A program made the translations under genes and the position numbers. A model generated the notes under the pieces. It was given only the letters and a program-made list of their open reading frames with translations. It made no database searches and was not told the origin of the DNA. Of a stretch of 64,000 bases of DNA, positions 17,990-26,276 are shown piece by piece; the stretch's first letter is position 1, and each line of letters opens with the position of its first letter. The stretch spans positions 6,955 to 70,954 of the forward strand of contig JAFAAN010000083.1 in the NCBI GenBank assembly GCA_023426545.1, given 5' to 3'. Source of the DNA: Pseudomonadota bacterium. GTDB lineage: Bacteria; Myxococcota; Myxococcia; Myxococcales; Myxococcaceae.

Positions 17990-18871
17990 TCACCCGGGGG
18001 AGGGCCAGTGCTCACGCAGGCACTCCACGAAGGCCATCACCTTGGGCGAGTGGTGCCGCGTGCTGGGGTAGACGGCGTGGATCGGGGCCCCCGTGGAGCT
18101 CCAGTCCGGCAGGATGCGCTGCAGGCGCCCGGCGGCAAGCTCCGAGGTGAAGTGCAAGGTGGGGAGCAGGGCGATGCCGGCGCCCGCGCGCGCCACCGCG
18201 TAGAGCATGTCCGGCTCGTTCACCACGAGCCGGGCGGGCACCTTGACGTCCACCGAGCGGCCGCCCGAGCTGAGCGTCCAGACGTTGTTCTCCAGCCCGG
18301 AGCCGAAGAGAAGGCAGTCGTGCTTCTCCAGGTCTTTCGGCGTCTTCGGCGTCCCGCGCGCCTTGAGGTAGCTGGGCGCGGCGATGACGACGCGCTCCAC
18401 GCTCCCCAGCCGCCGGGCCATGAGCGACGAGTCCGCCAGCCGTCCGGCGCGCACCGCCAGGTCGAAGCCCTCCTCCATCAGGTCCACGGTGCGGTCGGTA
18501 CACACCAGCTCGACCTGCACCTCCGGGTATTGCCCGAGGAAGGTGGACACCAGCGGTCCGATGAAGCTGAAGGTCAGCGGCGTCGTCACGCGCAGCAGGC
18601 CATGCGGCGCGGCCTGCATCCGCGTCACCGCCAACTCGGCCAACTCTGCCTCCGCGACGATGCGCGCGCAGTGCTCGTAGTACGTCCGGCCCACCTCGGT
18701 GAGGCGCAGCTTGCGGGTGGTGCGTTGCAGCAGCTGCGCGCCCACCCGCGTCTCCAGCTCCGACACCTTCCGGCTCACCGTGGACTTGGGCATCCGCAGC
18801 CCGCGGGCCGCCGCGGTGAAGCTGCCTGCCTGTACCACGCGCGCGAAGATGAGCAGCTCGTTGAGGTCCAT
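17990..18871 (-). CDS. LysR family transcriptional regulator
   Basis: A 293-residue regulator. The N-terminal winged helix-turn-helix reads MDLNELLIFARVVQAGSFTAAARGL and MPKSTVSRKVSELETRVGAQLLQR. The substrate-binding domain follows (LLRVTTPLTFSFIGPLVSTFLGQYP ... LLPTLHF). The ATG at 18871 fits the canonical LysR N-terminus; an upstream start would add seven residues. Near-identical palindromes lie 33 bp upstream of it and beyond its 3' end, suggesting autoregulation and control of both the pirin operon and the divergent YceI-OsmC genes. The inducer is unknown; the gene set suggests redox or electrophile stress. Confidence 0.92.
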   Translation of the reverse strand: MDLNELLIFARVVQAGSFTAAARGLRMPKSTVSRKVSELETRVGAQLLQRTTRKLRLTEVGRTYYEHCARIVAEAELAELAVTRMQAAPHGLLRVTTPLTFSFIGPLVSTFLGQYPEVQVELVCTDRTVDLMEEGFDLAVRAGRLADSSLMARRLGSVERVVIAAPSYLKARGTPKTPKDLEKHDCLLFGSGLENNVWTLSSGGRSVDVKVPARLVVNEPDMLYAVARAGAGIALLPTLHFTSELAAGRLQRILPDWSSTGAPIHAVYPSTRHHSPKVMAFVECLREHWPSPG

Positions 18872-18891
18872 GGCGTGTCGTCCCCGGGGCA

Positions 18892-18911
18892 CTGTTCCGT
18901 GGGTGGAACAG
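18892..18911. promoter_or_regulatory. Putative LysR-type operator (lysR/yceI intergenic)
   Basis: The palindrome CTGTTCC-GTGGGT-GGAACAG lies between the divergent LysR and YceI genes, about 20 bp before the LysR ATG and about 95 bp before the YceI ATG. Its core differs by one base from the copy at 17962-17979. Confidence 0.65.
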
Positions 18912-19004
18912 TTCTTCCAGTCTGGCCCATCTAATCAAGACCGGGGGCCACCGCTACCTTCCTCCTCGTCGAACACACCGCTTCACCGAAAAGGAAGACA
19001 CCTC

Positions 19005-19553
19005 ATGGCCACCACGAACTGGAACATCGATACCACCCACTCCGGCATCCACTTCTCCGTCCGCCACATGGTCATCGCCAAGGTGCGCGGCAACTTCCGC
19101 AAGTACAGCGGCGCGGTGTCGCTGGACGAGCAGGACATCACCCGCTCCTCCGTTGCCGTCACCATCGAGACGGGCAGCATCGACACGGGCGTCGAGCAGC
19201 GCGACAACCACCTGCGCTCGCCGGACTTCTTCGACGTGGAGAAGTTCCCCAGCATCTCCTTCCAGAGCACGAAGGTGGAGAAGACCTCCGGCGACGGGCT
19301 GAAGGTGACGGGCAACCTGACCATCCGTGACGTCACCCGCGAGGTGGTGCTCGACGTCGAGCAGCTCGGGGCGGGCAAGGACCCCTGGGGCAACCTCAAG
19401 GCGGCGTTCGAGGCGAAGACGTCGGTGGACCGCCGCGACTTCGGCCTGACGTGGAACCAGGCCCTGGAGGCGGGCGGCGTGCTCGTCGGCGAGAAGATCG
19501 AGATCTCCATCGAGGTGCAGGCGGTGAAGGCGCAGGCCGGGCAGGCGGCCTGA
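19005..19553 (+). CDS. YceI family protein
   Basis: A 182-residue lipocalin-like beta-barrel of the YceI family (PF04264), which binds isoprenoid lipids in characterised members. Family landmarks are WNIDTTHSGIHFSVRHM, VRGNFRKYSGAV, IDTGVEQRDNHLRSPDFFDVEKFP, and the end GVLVGEKIEISIEVQAV. No signal peptide is present, so a cytoplasmic location is likely. AAGGAAGA precedes the ATG at 19005. It is divergent from LysR with a shared operator candidate and is followed by OsmC; YceI-LysR-pirin neighbourhoods are a recurring set. Confidence 0.92.
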   Translation: MATTNWNIDTTHSGIHFSVRHMVIAKVRGNFRKYSGAVSLDEQDITRSSVAVTIETGSIDTGVEQRDNHLRSPDFFDVEKFPSISFQSTKVEKTSGDGLKVTGNLTIRDVTREVVLDVEQLGAGKDPWGNLKAAFEAKTSVDRRDFGLTWNQALEAGGVLVGEKIEISIEVQAVKAQAGQAA

Positions 19554-19632
19554 GCCCCGCGAGCCCCTTGTCCGGAGGCGCCTGTCCCGGGCCTCCGGTC
19601 GACCTCCCTCCACGCATCGACCCGAGAGCGCC

Positions 19633-20037
19633 ATGAAGACCCACAGCCAGACCGAGAAGCCCGGAGCGTTCCGCCAGGTCCTCCAGACCGGCGCCCATAC
19701 CTTGTACGCGGACGTAGGCCAGCCCCTGGGCGGGCAGGACTCCGCCCCCGGTCCCCACGACTTCTTCGACGCCTCGCTGGCGGCGTGCAAGGCCCTGACG
19801 GCCTCGTGGTACGCCAAGCGCCACGGTCTTGCCCTGGAGCGCGTGGAGACGCAGGTCGAGCGCGACGACTCGCGGGAGCGGCAGGGCACCTATTCGCTCA
19901 GGGTGAAGCTGGCGTTCCACGGGGCGCTGTCCCCCGAGGACAAGCAGCGGCTGTACAACGCCGTCGCGCAGTGCCCCATCCACAAGCTGATGACGACGTC
20001 CACCGTGGAGGTCGTGACGGAGCCGCTCGACACGTGA
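19633..20037 (+). CDS. OsmC/Ohr family protein
   Basis: A 134-residue peroxiredoxin-like protein. The two family cysteines are present: Cys52 in LAACKALTASWYAKR and Cys114 in AQCPIHKLMTT; in this family they reduce organic hydroperoxides. The N-terminal half has the beta-rich dimer strand region (HTLYADVGQPLGGQDSAPGPHDFF). It sits about 80 bp after YceI on the same strand and is probably in the same LysR-controlled unit. A GC hairpin follows its stop. Confidence 0.9.
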   Translation: MKTHSQTEKPGAFRQVLQTGAHTLYADVGQPLGGQDSAPGPHDFFDASLAACKALTASWYAKRHGLALERVETQVERDDSRERQGTYSLRVKLAFHGALSPEDKQRLYNAVAQCPIHKLMTTSTVEVVTEPLDT

Positions 20038-20040
20038 GTC

Positions 20041-20058
20041 CCCCGGCGGTCGCCGGGG
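20041..20058 (+). terminator. GC hairpin after osmC-like gene
   Basis: A self-complementary CCCCGGC-GGTC-GCCGGGG stem-loop beginning 4 bp after the stop. No T-run follows, so its function as a terminator is tentative. Confidence 0.4.
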
Positions 20059-20122
20059 CGGTAGGGTAGGCGGCGTGCCCCGTCGTGGCGGCGGCGCGCA
20101 GCCCCCTGCCTGGAGCCCCCCG

Positions 20123-21349
20123 ATGATTCGCGCCCGTCCCGTCTCCGCCGAGCACCCCGAGGACCTGGTCCTGGCCTTCCGGCGCATGGGCCTGGACCCG
20201 GCGTCCCAGCCGGCGCTGCTGGAGGCGCTTTCCCATACGCGGCTGCTCCTCACGGGGCTGGGGCGTCAGGAGGAGGACTTCCTCCGGGCGCGCTGTGTCT
20301 CCGGCCCCGGTGCCCATCCTTCCTGGCTGCCGGGGGATGCCCGGGCCCGGCCTGGGACGGGCCTGCTGACGGGGCGCGCGGAGCAGTTCCAACGGCTGCT
20401 CTCGTCCGCGCGGGTGGATAGCCCTGGCCTCTCCTCGCTGGCGGCGGCGGTGGCGTCCGCGCTGGCCGCGGGCGCCGCGCCGCCGGCGTTGGTGCTGGGG
20501 GGGCGCCGCTTCGAATGGGGCGCGCGCACCCATGTCATGGGCGTGGTGAACGTGACGCCGGACAGCTTCTCGGATGGTGGGCGCTACCTCGGCGCGGAGG
20601 CCGCCATCGCCCATGGGCTCGCCCTGGCGGAAGCGGGCGCCGACCTGCTGGACGTGGGCGGCGAGTCCACCCGGCCGGGCTCCCTGCCCGTGAGCCCCGA
20701 GGCGGAGCTGGCCCGCGTGCTCCCCGTCATCGAGGGGCTGCGCGCGCGCACGTCCGTGCCGATTTCGGTGGATACCACCAAGGCGGAGGTGGCGCGCGAG
20801 GCGCTGCGAGCCGGCGCGCACCTCATCAACGACATCACTGGCTTCAGCGCCGATGCGGAGCTGCCCCGCGTGGTGGCCGAGGCCGGCGCCGCCTGTTGCC
20901 TGATGCACATCCAGGGTACGCCGGCGACGATGCAGCAGGCGCCGCGCTACGACGACCTCGTCGAGGACGTGCTGGCCTTCCTGGAGACCGCTGTCGCGCG
21001 CGCGGAGGCGGCGGGCATCGCCCGGGAGCGCATCCTGCTGGACCCGGGCATCGGCTTCGGGAAGACCTTCGAGCACAACCTCTACCTCTTGCGACGCCTG
21101 AACGAGCTGCGCGTGTTGGGCCTGCCGCTGTTGGTGGGGACCAGCCGCAAGGGCTTCCTCGGCCGGCTGGCGGGTGGCAAGCCCGCGGCCGAGCGGCTGG
21201 CCGCGACGCTGGGCTCCGTGGCCTCGATGGCCGCGCTGGGCGGCGCGGACGTGGTCCGAGTCCATGACGTTGCCGAGGCCCGTGATGCGCTGGCTGTCGC
21301 GGACGCCATCCGGCGCGCCGAGGACGGCGGGGCGCTCTACGCCCGGTAA
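20123..21349 (+). CDS. folP: Dihydropteroate synthase with N-terminal extension
   Basis: A 408-residue enzyme. It joins p-aminobenzoate to 7,8-dihydropterin pyrophosphate in folate synthesis. The catalytic TIM barrel occupies about residues 135-405: VMGVVNVTPDSFSDGG, DVGGESTRPG, SVDTTKAEVA, INDITGF, LMHIQGTP, LLDPGIGFGK and GTSRKGFLG. The usual enzyme is about 280 residues; the extra N-terminal 130 residues (EDLVLAFRRMGLDPASQPALLEAL ...) have no recognised domain. The ATG at 20123 has GGAG 7 bp upstream; a GTG at 20075 is less likely. Confidence 0.93.
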   Translation: MIRARPVSAEHPEDLVLAFRRMGLDPASQPALLEALSHTRLLLTGLGRQEEDFLRARCVSGPGAHPSWLPGDARARPGTGLLTGRAEQFQRLLSSARVDSPGLSSLAAAVASALAAGAAPPALVLGGRRFEWGARTHVMGVVNVTPDSFSDGGRYLGAEAAIAHGLALAEAGADLLDVGGESTRPGSLPVSPEAELARVLPVIEGLRARTSVPISVDTTKAEVAREALRAGAHLINDITGFSADAELPRVVAEAGAACCLMHIQGTPATMQQAPRYDDLVEDVLAFLETAVARAEAAGIARERILLDPGIGFGKTFEHNLYLLRRLNELRVLGLPLLVGTSRKGFLGRLAGGKPAAERLAATLGSVASMAALGGADVVRVHDVAEARDALAVADAIRRAEDGGALYAR

Positions 21350-21455
21350 CAAGGTGTGGCCCTCCGCCCTCAGGGTGTGGCGCTGGAGGGGCCTGAAACC
21401 GCCATCTTCCGCTGGCTGCTTCCCGAGCCGCCGTGTATGGACGCGTGCGATTCGG

Positions 21456-21484
21456 TTGGTACTGATTTCGCAACCTCTTCTAGT
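21456..21484 (+). promoter_or_regulatory. Candidate sigma-70 promoter of glmM
   Basis: TTGGTA (-35, 4 of 6 consensus) and TCTAGT (-10, 4 of 6) with a 17-bp spacer, in a locally AT-richer patch 139 bp before the glmM start. Chosen by eye in a GC-rich genome, so uncertain. Confidence 0.4.
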
Positions 21485-21622
21485 CTGCGACGGCCTGCAT
21501 GCCTGGGAGGTTGCCCGGGGAGCAGCGGGTTCCTAGCTTCGAGCCCGCATAGAGGGCGGGGTATAAGCCCCGACGTCGAGAGGCCGGCGCAGGCCCGGCG
21601 TGGGAAAGGCGGAGCGGCACAC

Positions 21623-23017
21623 ATGGCGTACAGGATGAACATGCCTCCCAAGGAGGCGCAGGCTTCCCAGAAGCTGTTCGGCACGGATGGCGTCCGAGGC
21701 AAGGCGAACGTCTATCCCATGACCGCCGAGGTCGCGATGCAGCTCGGGCGGGCGCTCGCGTTCCTCATCCGCAACGGGCCACACCGCCACCGCGTCATCG
21801 TGGGCAAGGACACGCGGCTCTCCGGCTACATGCTGGAGCAGGCGCTGGCCGCCGGTCTTACCTCCATGGGCGTGGACGTGGAGCTCGTGGGGCCGCTGCC
21901 GACGCCCGGCATCTCCAACCTCACCACCTCCATGCGGGCGGACGCGGGCGCGGTCATCTCCGCGTCCCACAACCCGTATGAGGACAACGGCATCAAGTTC
22001 TTCTGGCGCGACGGCTTCAAGCTGCCGGACGAGACGGAAGGGAAGATCGAGGAGCTGGTGTCCAGCGGCTCCATCGACTCCATCCGCCCCACGGCCACGA
22101 AGATTGGCCGGGCGTTCCGCATGGAGGACGCGCGAGGCCGCTACATCGTCTTCCTGAAGGCCACCTTCCCGCGCGAGCTGACGCTGGAGGGGATGACCAT
22201 CGTCGTCGACTGCGCCAACGGCGCGGCCTACAAGACGGCGCCCTCCGTGCTGGAGGAGCTGGGCGCCAAGGTGATTGCGCTCGGCGTCCATCCGGACGGC
22301 AAGAACATCAACCACAAGTGCGGCGCGCTCTACCCGGAGAACCTGGCCAAGACGGTGGTGAAGCACGGCGCCCACCTGGGCATCGCCCTGGACGGCGACG
22401 CCGACCGGCTCATCGTCGTGGACGAGAAGGGCAAGGTCGTGGATGGCGACGCCATCATGGCCATCTGCACGGGCGAGCTGGTGGCCCGCAAGCAGCTCAA
22501 GAAGAAGATGCTGGTCTCCACGGTGATGAGCAACATCGGCCTGGAGCGCGCGGTGGCGCGCTGGGGCGTGAAGGTGGCTCGCACGCGCGTGGGCGACCGC
22601 TACGTCGTCGATGAGATGCGCCGCAACGGCTACAACCTGGGCGGCGAGCAGAGCGGCCACCTCATCTTCCTGGACCACACCACCACCGGCGACGGCACCC
22701 TGGCGGCGCTCCAGCTGCTGGCGGTGATGTGCCGGGCGGGCAAGCCGCTGAGCGAGCTGGCCTCCATCTTCGAGCCCGTGCCCCAGACGCTGCTGAACGT
22801 CGTCGTGAAGCAGAAGAAGGAGCTGGGCGAGCTGCCGACGGTGATGAAGGTCATCAAGCACGTGGAGCAGCGCCTGGGCAGCTCCGGCCGCGTGCTGGTG
22901 CGCTTCTCCGGCACCGAGCCCAAGGCCCGCGTCCTCATCGAGGGCGAGGACGCCGCCCGCAACCAGGCCTACGCGAAGGAAATCGCCGACGCCCTGTCCA
23001 AGGCCCTCGGCAACTGA
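21623..23017 (+). CDS. glmM: Phosphoglucosamine mutase
   Basis: A 464-residue alpha-D-phosphohexomutase that interconverts glucosamine-6-phosphate and glucosamine-1-phosphate for peptidoglycan and lipid A precursor synthesis. It has KLFGTDGVRGKAN near the start, the phosphoserine loop ISASHNPYEDNGIKFF with Ser115, the metal loop ALDGDADRLI, the sugar loop GGEQSGHLIF and the phosphate loop VRFSGTEPKARVLIEG. The ATG at 21623 is chosen; an internal ATG five codons on is possible. FolP followed by GlmM is a common bacterial order. Confidence 0.95.
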   Translation: MAYRMNMPPKEAQASQKLFGTDGVRGKANVYPMTAEVAMQLGRALAFLIRNGPHRHRVIVGKDTRLSGYMLEQALAAGLTSMGVDVELVGPLPTPGISNLTTSMRADAGAVISASHNPYEDNGIKFFWRDGFKLPDETEGKIEELVSSGSIDSIRPTATKIGRAFRMEDARGRYIVFLKATFPRELTLEGMTIVVDCANGAAYKTAPSVLEELGAKVIALGVHPDGKNINHKCGALYPENLAKTVVKHGAHLGIALDGDADRLIVVDEKGKVVDGDAIMAICTGELVARKQLKKKMLVSTVMSNIGLERAVARWGVKVARTRVGDRYVVDEMRRNGYNLGGEQSGHLIFLDHTTTGDGTLAALQLLAVMCRAGKPLSELASIFEPVPQTLLNVVVKQKKELGELPTVMKVIKHVEQRLGSSGRVLVRFSGTEPKARVLIEGEDAARNQAYAKEIADALSKALGN

Positions 23018-23127
23018 GGCGGACAGCGCTCGGCGGTTGACTTCCGGACGCCGGCAGCGACAAGAAGGGCCGGCGCGCACCGGGGGCCCCCACAATCCCA
23101 CGGCCGCGCACGAGTGAGGTGCGGTCG

Positions 23128-23853
23128 ATGGGACAGCGACTGGGTGTCAACGTGGACCATGTGGCGACGCTGCGTCAGGCGCGGCGCACCACGTATCCGG
23201 ATCCGGTGACGGCCGCGGCCCTGGCGGAGCTGGCCGGCGCGCAGCAGATCACCATCCACCTGCGCGAGGACCGGCGCCATATCCAGGACCGGGACCTGCG
23301 CATCCTCCGTGAGACGGTGCAGACGCTCCTGAACCTGGAGATGGCCGCCACCGCGGAGATGGTGAAGATTGCCTACGAGCACAAGCCGGACGTGGTGACG
23401 CTGGTGCCCGAGCGCCGCGAGGAGCTCACCACGGAGGGCGGCCTGGAGGTCGCCAACCAGCGCGAGCACATCGCGAAGATCATCAAGAACCTCAAGGACG
23501 GTGAGATTGGCGTCTCGCTGTTCATCGACCCGGACCTGGACCAGGTGCGGGCGGCGCACAAGGTGAACGCGGACCGCATCGAGCTGCACACCGGCCGCTA
23601 CTGCGAGGCGCGCAACGAGAAGGAGCGCGCCCGGGAGCTGGCGCGCATCATCGACGCGGCCAAGGCGGGCACCAAGCTGGGCCTGGGCGTGGCCGCGGGC
23701 CACGGGCTCAACTACGACAACGTGCAGCCGATTGCCCGCATCTCGGAGATCGACGAGCTGAACATCGGGCACGCCATCGTCGGGCGCGCGGTGCTGGTGG
23801 GCTTCGAGCGGGCCGTGCGCGAGATGCTCGAGCTGATGCGCAACCCGGGGTAG
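23128..23853 (+). CDS. pdxJ: Pyridoxine 5'-phosphate synthase
   Basis: A 241-residue TIM-barrel enzyme that makes pyridoxine 5'-phosphate in the DXP-dependent vitamin B6 route. Characteristic segments are LGVNVDHVATLRQARRT, ITIHLREDRRHIQDRD, VTLVPERREELTTEGGL, ELHTGRYCEA and VAAGHGLNYDNV. The ATG at 23128 has GAGG at proper spacing; the GTG at 23119 lies too close to that site. The acpS gene starts 6 bp downstream, the conserved pdxJ-acpS pairing. Confidence 0.95.
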   Translation: MGQRLGVNVDHVATLRQARRTTYPDPVTAAALAELAGAQQITIHLREDRRHIQDRDLRILRETVQTLLNLEMAATAEMVKIAYEHKPDVVTLVPERREELTTEGGLEVANQREHIAKIIKNLKDGEIGVSLFIDPDLDQVRAAHKVNADRIELHTGRYCEARNEKERARELARIIDAAKAGTKLGLGVAAGHGLNYDNVQPIARISEIDELNIGHAIVGRAVLVGFERAVREMLELMRNPG

Positions 23854-23859
23854 GCCGCC

Positions 23860-24240
23860 ATGGGAATCCGGGGCCTGGGGCTGGACATCTGTTCCATCTC
23901 CCGCATCCAGCGCATCCTGGACGGGCCTCGCGCCGAGCCCTTCCTGAACCGCGTCTACACCGAGGCGGAGCGGGAACTCTGTGGCCGGCGCAGTGACGCC
24001 GCCAGCGCCTTCGCCGCGCGCTTCGCGGCCAAGGAGGCGCTGGTGAAGGCGCTGGGCGCGCCGCCGGGCATCCGCTGGAAGGACATGGAGGTCCGGCGGG
24101 ACGGCGGAGCGCCCTATTTCGCACTGTCGGGCGTGGCGCTGGAGGTCATGGAGGCGCGAGGGCTGGAGGCCTTCCTCGCGTTGACCCACGATGCGGACGT
24201 CGCCGCCGCCACGGTGGTGCTCCAGAGCAAAGGGGAGTGA
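23860..24240 (+). CDS. acpS: Holo-[acyl-carrier-protein] synthase
   Basis: A 126-residue phosphopantetheinyl transferase that activates acyl carrier protein using CoA. The two metal-binding motifs are visible: GLDICSISRI with Asp9 and RFAAKEALVKALG with Glu59. Length is typical for the AcpS type. It is placed between pdxJ (6 bp) and nnrDE (4 bp) in one operon. Confidence 0.94.
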   Translation: MGIRGLGLDICSISRIQRILDGPRAEPFLNRVYTEAERELCGRRSDAASAFAARFAAKEALVKALGAPPGIRWKDMEVRRDGGAPYFALSGVALEVMEARGLEAFLALTHDADVAAATVVLQSKGE

Positions 24241-24244
24241 AGCC

Positions 24245-25780
24245 ATGCTGCGAGTCCTCACCGCCGCCCAGATGCGTCAGGTCGAGCAGTCCGCCGAGGC
24301 CCGGCACGGCATGCCCTCCGCGCTGCTGATGGAGAACGCGGGCCGCGGGCTGGCGGAGGTGGCCCGGGGGCTCGCCTCCCCGGACGGGCGCTTCGTGGTG
24401 GTGGCTGGACCGGGCAACAACGGCGGGGATGGGCTGGTGGCCGCCCGCTTCCTCCGGGAGGGCGGCGCCTGCGTGTCCGTGGTGCTGGTGGGCGACGCCG
24501 CGAAGCTGACGCCGGAGGCGCGCCGGAACGCGGAGGCGCTGAAGGGCTTCGGCGTGACGCCTCGCGCGCTGGCGGAGGTGGCGCCGGCCGGGCGCGGCGA
24601 CGTGGTGGTGGACGCGCTCTTCGGGACCGGCCTGAGCCGCGCTCCCGCGGGGGCCTTCGCGGACGCGGTGTCGGCGATTCGCGTCTGGCGGTCGGCTGGC
24701 GCGAAGGTGGTGGCGGCGGATGTCCCCTCTGGTCTCCAGAGCGACACCGGGGAGCCCTTCTCCCCGTGCGTGGAGGCGGACGCCACCGTGTCCTTTGGCT
24801 TCCTGAAGCCCGGGCAGGTCCTGGCGCCCGGCGCCTCGTTGTGTGGGCGCGTGCACCGGGTGGACATCGGCATGGGGAGCGAGGCCGCGAAGGAGGTCTC
24901 CGGGGCCGAGCTCTTCGTGGTGGAGGAGGCGGACGCTCGCCGCACGCTGCCGGTGCGCCCGCCGGACTCGCACAAGGGCACCTTCGGGCACGTCCTGGTG
25001 GTGGCGGGCAGCCGGGGGAAGACGGGCGCCGCGGCCCTGGTGGCGAAGGCGGCGCTGCGCTCGGGCGCGGGGCTCGCCACGGTGGCCGCGCGCGCGGATG
25101 CGCTGGACACCATCCAGGCCCACTCGGCGGAGATCATGGGCATCCCGCTGGAGGGCTCAGGGCCGCTGGGACTGGGAGACCTGGACGCCCTGGTGGCGGC
25201 GGCGGAAGGGAAGGATGCGCTCGTCATCGGGCCGGGGATTCCCCGTGGCCCCGAGACGGAGGCGCTGCTGGGCGAGCTGCTGTCCCGCGTGGACGTGCCC
25301 GCCGTGCTGGACGCGGACGCGCTCAACGCCGTGGCCGCGGACCTGTCGGTGCTTCAGCGGGCGAAGGGGCCGGTGGTGCTGACGCCGCACCCGGGCGAGA
25401 TGGCGCGGCTGACGGGAAGGTCGACGAAGGAGGTCCAGGCGCACCGGCTGGACGTGGCGCGGCAGGTGGCGACCGGGCTGAAGGTGACGGTGGTGCTCAA
25501 GGGCGACCGGACGCTGACGAGCGACCCGGACGGGCGCGTGTACGTCAACACCACGGGCAACCCGGGCATGGCGACGGGCGGCTCGGGGGATGTGCTGGCG
25601 GGAATCTGCGGCGCGTTCCTGGCCCAGTCGTTTCCACTGCCCGCGGCCATCTGGGCGGCGGTGTATGCGCATGGGCTCGCGGGCGATCTGGCGGTTGCGA
25701 AGCGCGGGCGGCTGGGGCTGGTCGCGGGAGACATCGTGGAGCAGGGACTGTGCGAGGTTTGGAGCCGGTGGGAACGATGA
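24245..25780 (+). CDS. nnr: Bifunctional NAD(P)H-hydrate epimerase / ADP-dependent dehydratase
   Basis: A 511-residue fusion that repairs hydrated NAD(P)H. The N-terminal YjeF domain (about 1-220) has LMENAGRGLAEVA, VAGPGNNGGDGLVAARFL and ALFGTGLSR. The C-terminal ribokinase-like dehydratase (about 230-511) has HKGTFGHVLVVAGSRGKTGAA, VLTPHPGEMARLTG and TGNPGMATGGSGDVLAG. The ATG at 24245 lies 4 bp after acpS. Its stop overlaps the tsaE start (ATGA). Confidence 0.94.
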   Translation: MLRVLTAAQMRQVEQSAEARHGMPSALLMENAGRGLAEVARGLASPDGRFVVVAGPGNNGGDGLVAARFLREGGACVSVVLVGDAAKLTPEARRNAEALKGFGVTPRALAEVAPAGRGDVVVDALFGTGLSRAPAGAFADAVSAIRVWRSAGAKVVAADVPSGLQSDTGEPFSPCVEADATVSFGFLKPGQVLAPGASLCGRVHRVDIGMGSEAAKEVSGAELFVVEEADARRTLPVRPPDSHKGTFGHVLVVAGSRGKTGAAALVAKAALRSGAGLATVAARADALDTIQAHSAEIMGIPLEGSGPLGLGDLDALVAAAEGKDALVIGPGIPRGPETEALLGELLSRVDVPAVLDADALNAVAADLSVLQRAKGPVVLTPHPGEMARLTGRSTKEVQAHRLDVARQVATGLKVTVVLKGDRTLTSDPDGRVYVNTTGNPGMATGGSGDVLAGICGAFLAQSFPLPAAIWAAVYAHGLAGDLAVAKRGRLGLVAGDIVEQGLCEVWSRWER

Positions 25781-26262
25781 GTGACGAGACGCCGGCGGCG
25801 CGGGTCCGGACGGTCCGGCTGGAGTCGCCCGAAGAGACGCACCGGCTGGGCGCGCGGCTGGGCGCGTTGCTGGAGCCCGGTGACTTCGTGGGGCTGATTG
25901 GCAACCTGGGCGCGGGCAAGACGCACCTGGTGCGGGGCGTGGCGGAGGGCGCGCGGGTGCCTCGGTCGGAGGTGGCGAGCCCCACCTTCGCAATCGTCTA
26001 CCCGTACTCCGGGCGCATCCCGCTGTACCACGCGGACCTGTACCGGCTGACGGACTACGACGACCTGTACGCCACGGGCTTCCTGGACCTGGAGGGCACC
26101 GAGAGCGCGATGCTGGTGGAGTGGCTGGACAAGATTCCGCAGGCCGCGCCCCGCGATTACCTGCGCGTCACGCTGAAGCACGCGGGCGGCGAGGCCCGCG
26201 AGCTGACGGCGGAGGCGTTTGGCGCGCGGCCCGCGGCATTGCTCGACGCGTGGATGCCCTGA
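25777..26262 (+). CDS. tsaE: tRNA threonylcarbamoyladenosine biosynthesis ATPase TsaE
   Basis: A 161-residue P-loop ATPase that supports t6A37 synthesis with TsaB and TsaD. Walker A GNLGAGKT is at residues 42-49. The family segments SPTFAIVYPY, LYHADLYRL and LVEWLDKIP are present. The last gene of the glmM-pdxJ-acpS-nnr-tsaE run, with ATGA overlap to nnr. A convergent gene ends 15 bp beyond its stop. Confidence 0.93.
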   Translation: MSDETPAARVRTVRLESPEETHRLGARLGALLEPGDFVGLIGNLGAGKTHLVRGVAEGARVPRSEVASPTFAIVYPYSGRIPLYHADLYRLTDYDDLYATGFLDLEGTESAMLVEWLDKIPQAAPRDYLRVTLKHAGGEARELTAEAFGARPAALLDAWMP

Positions 26263-26276
26263 CGCGCCGCCGGGGC

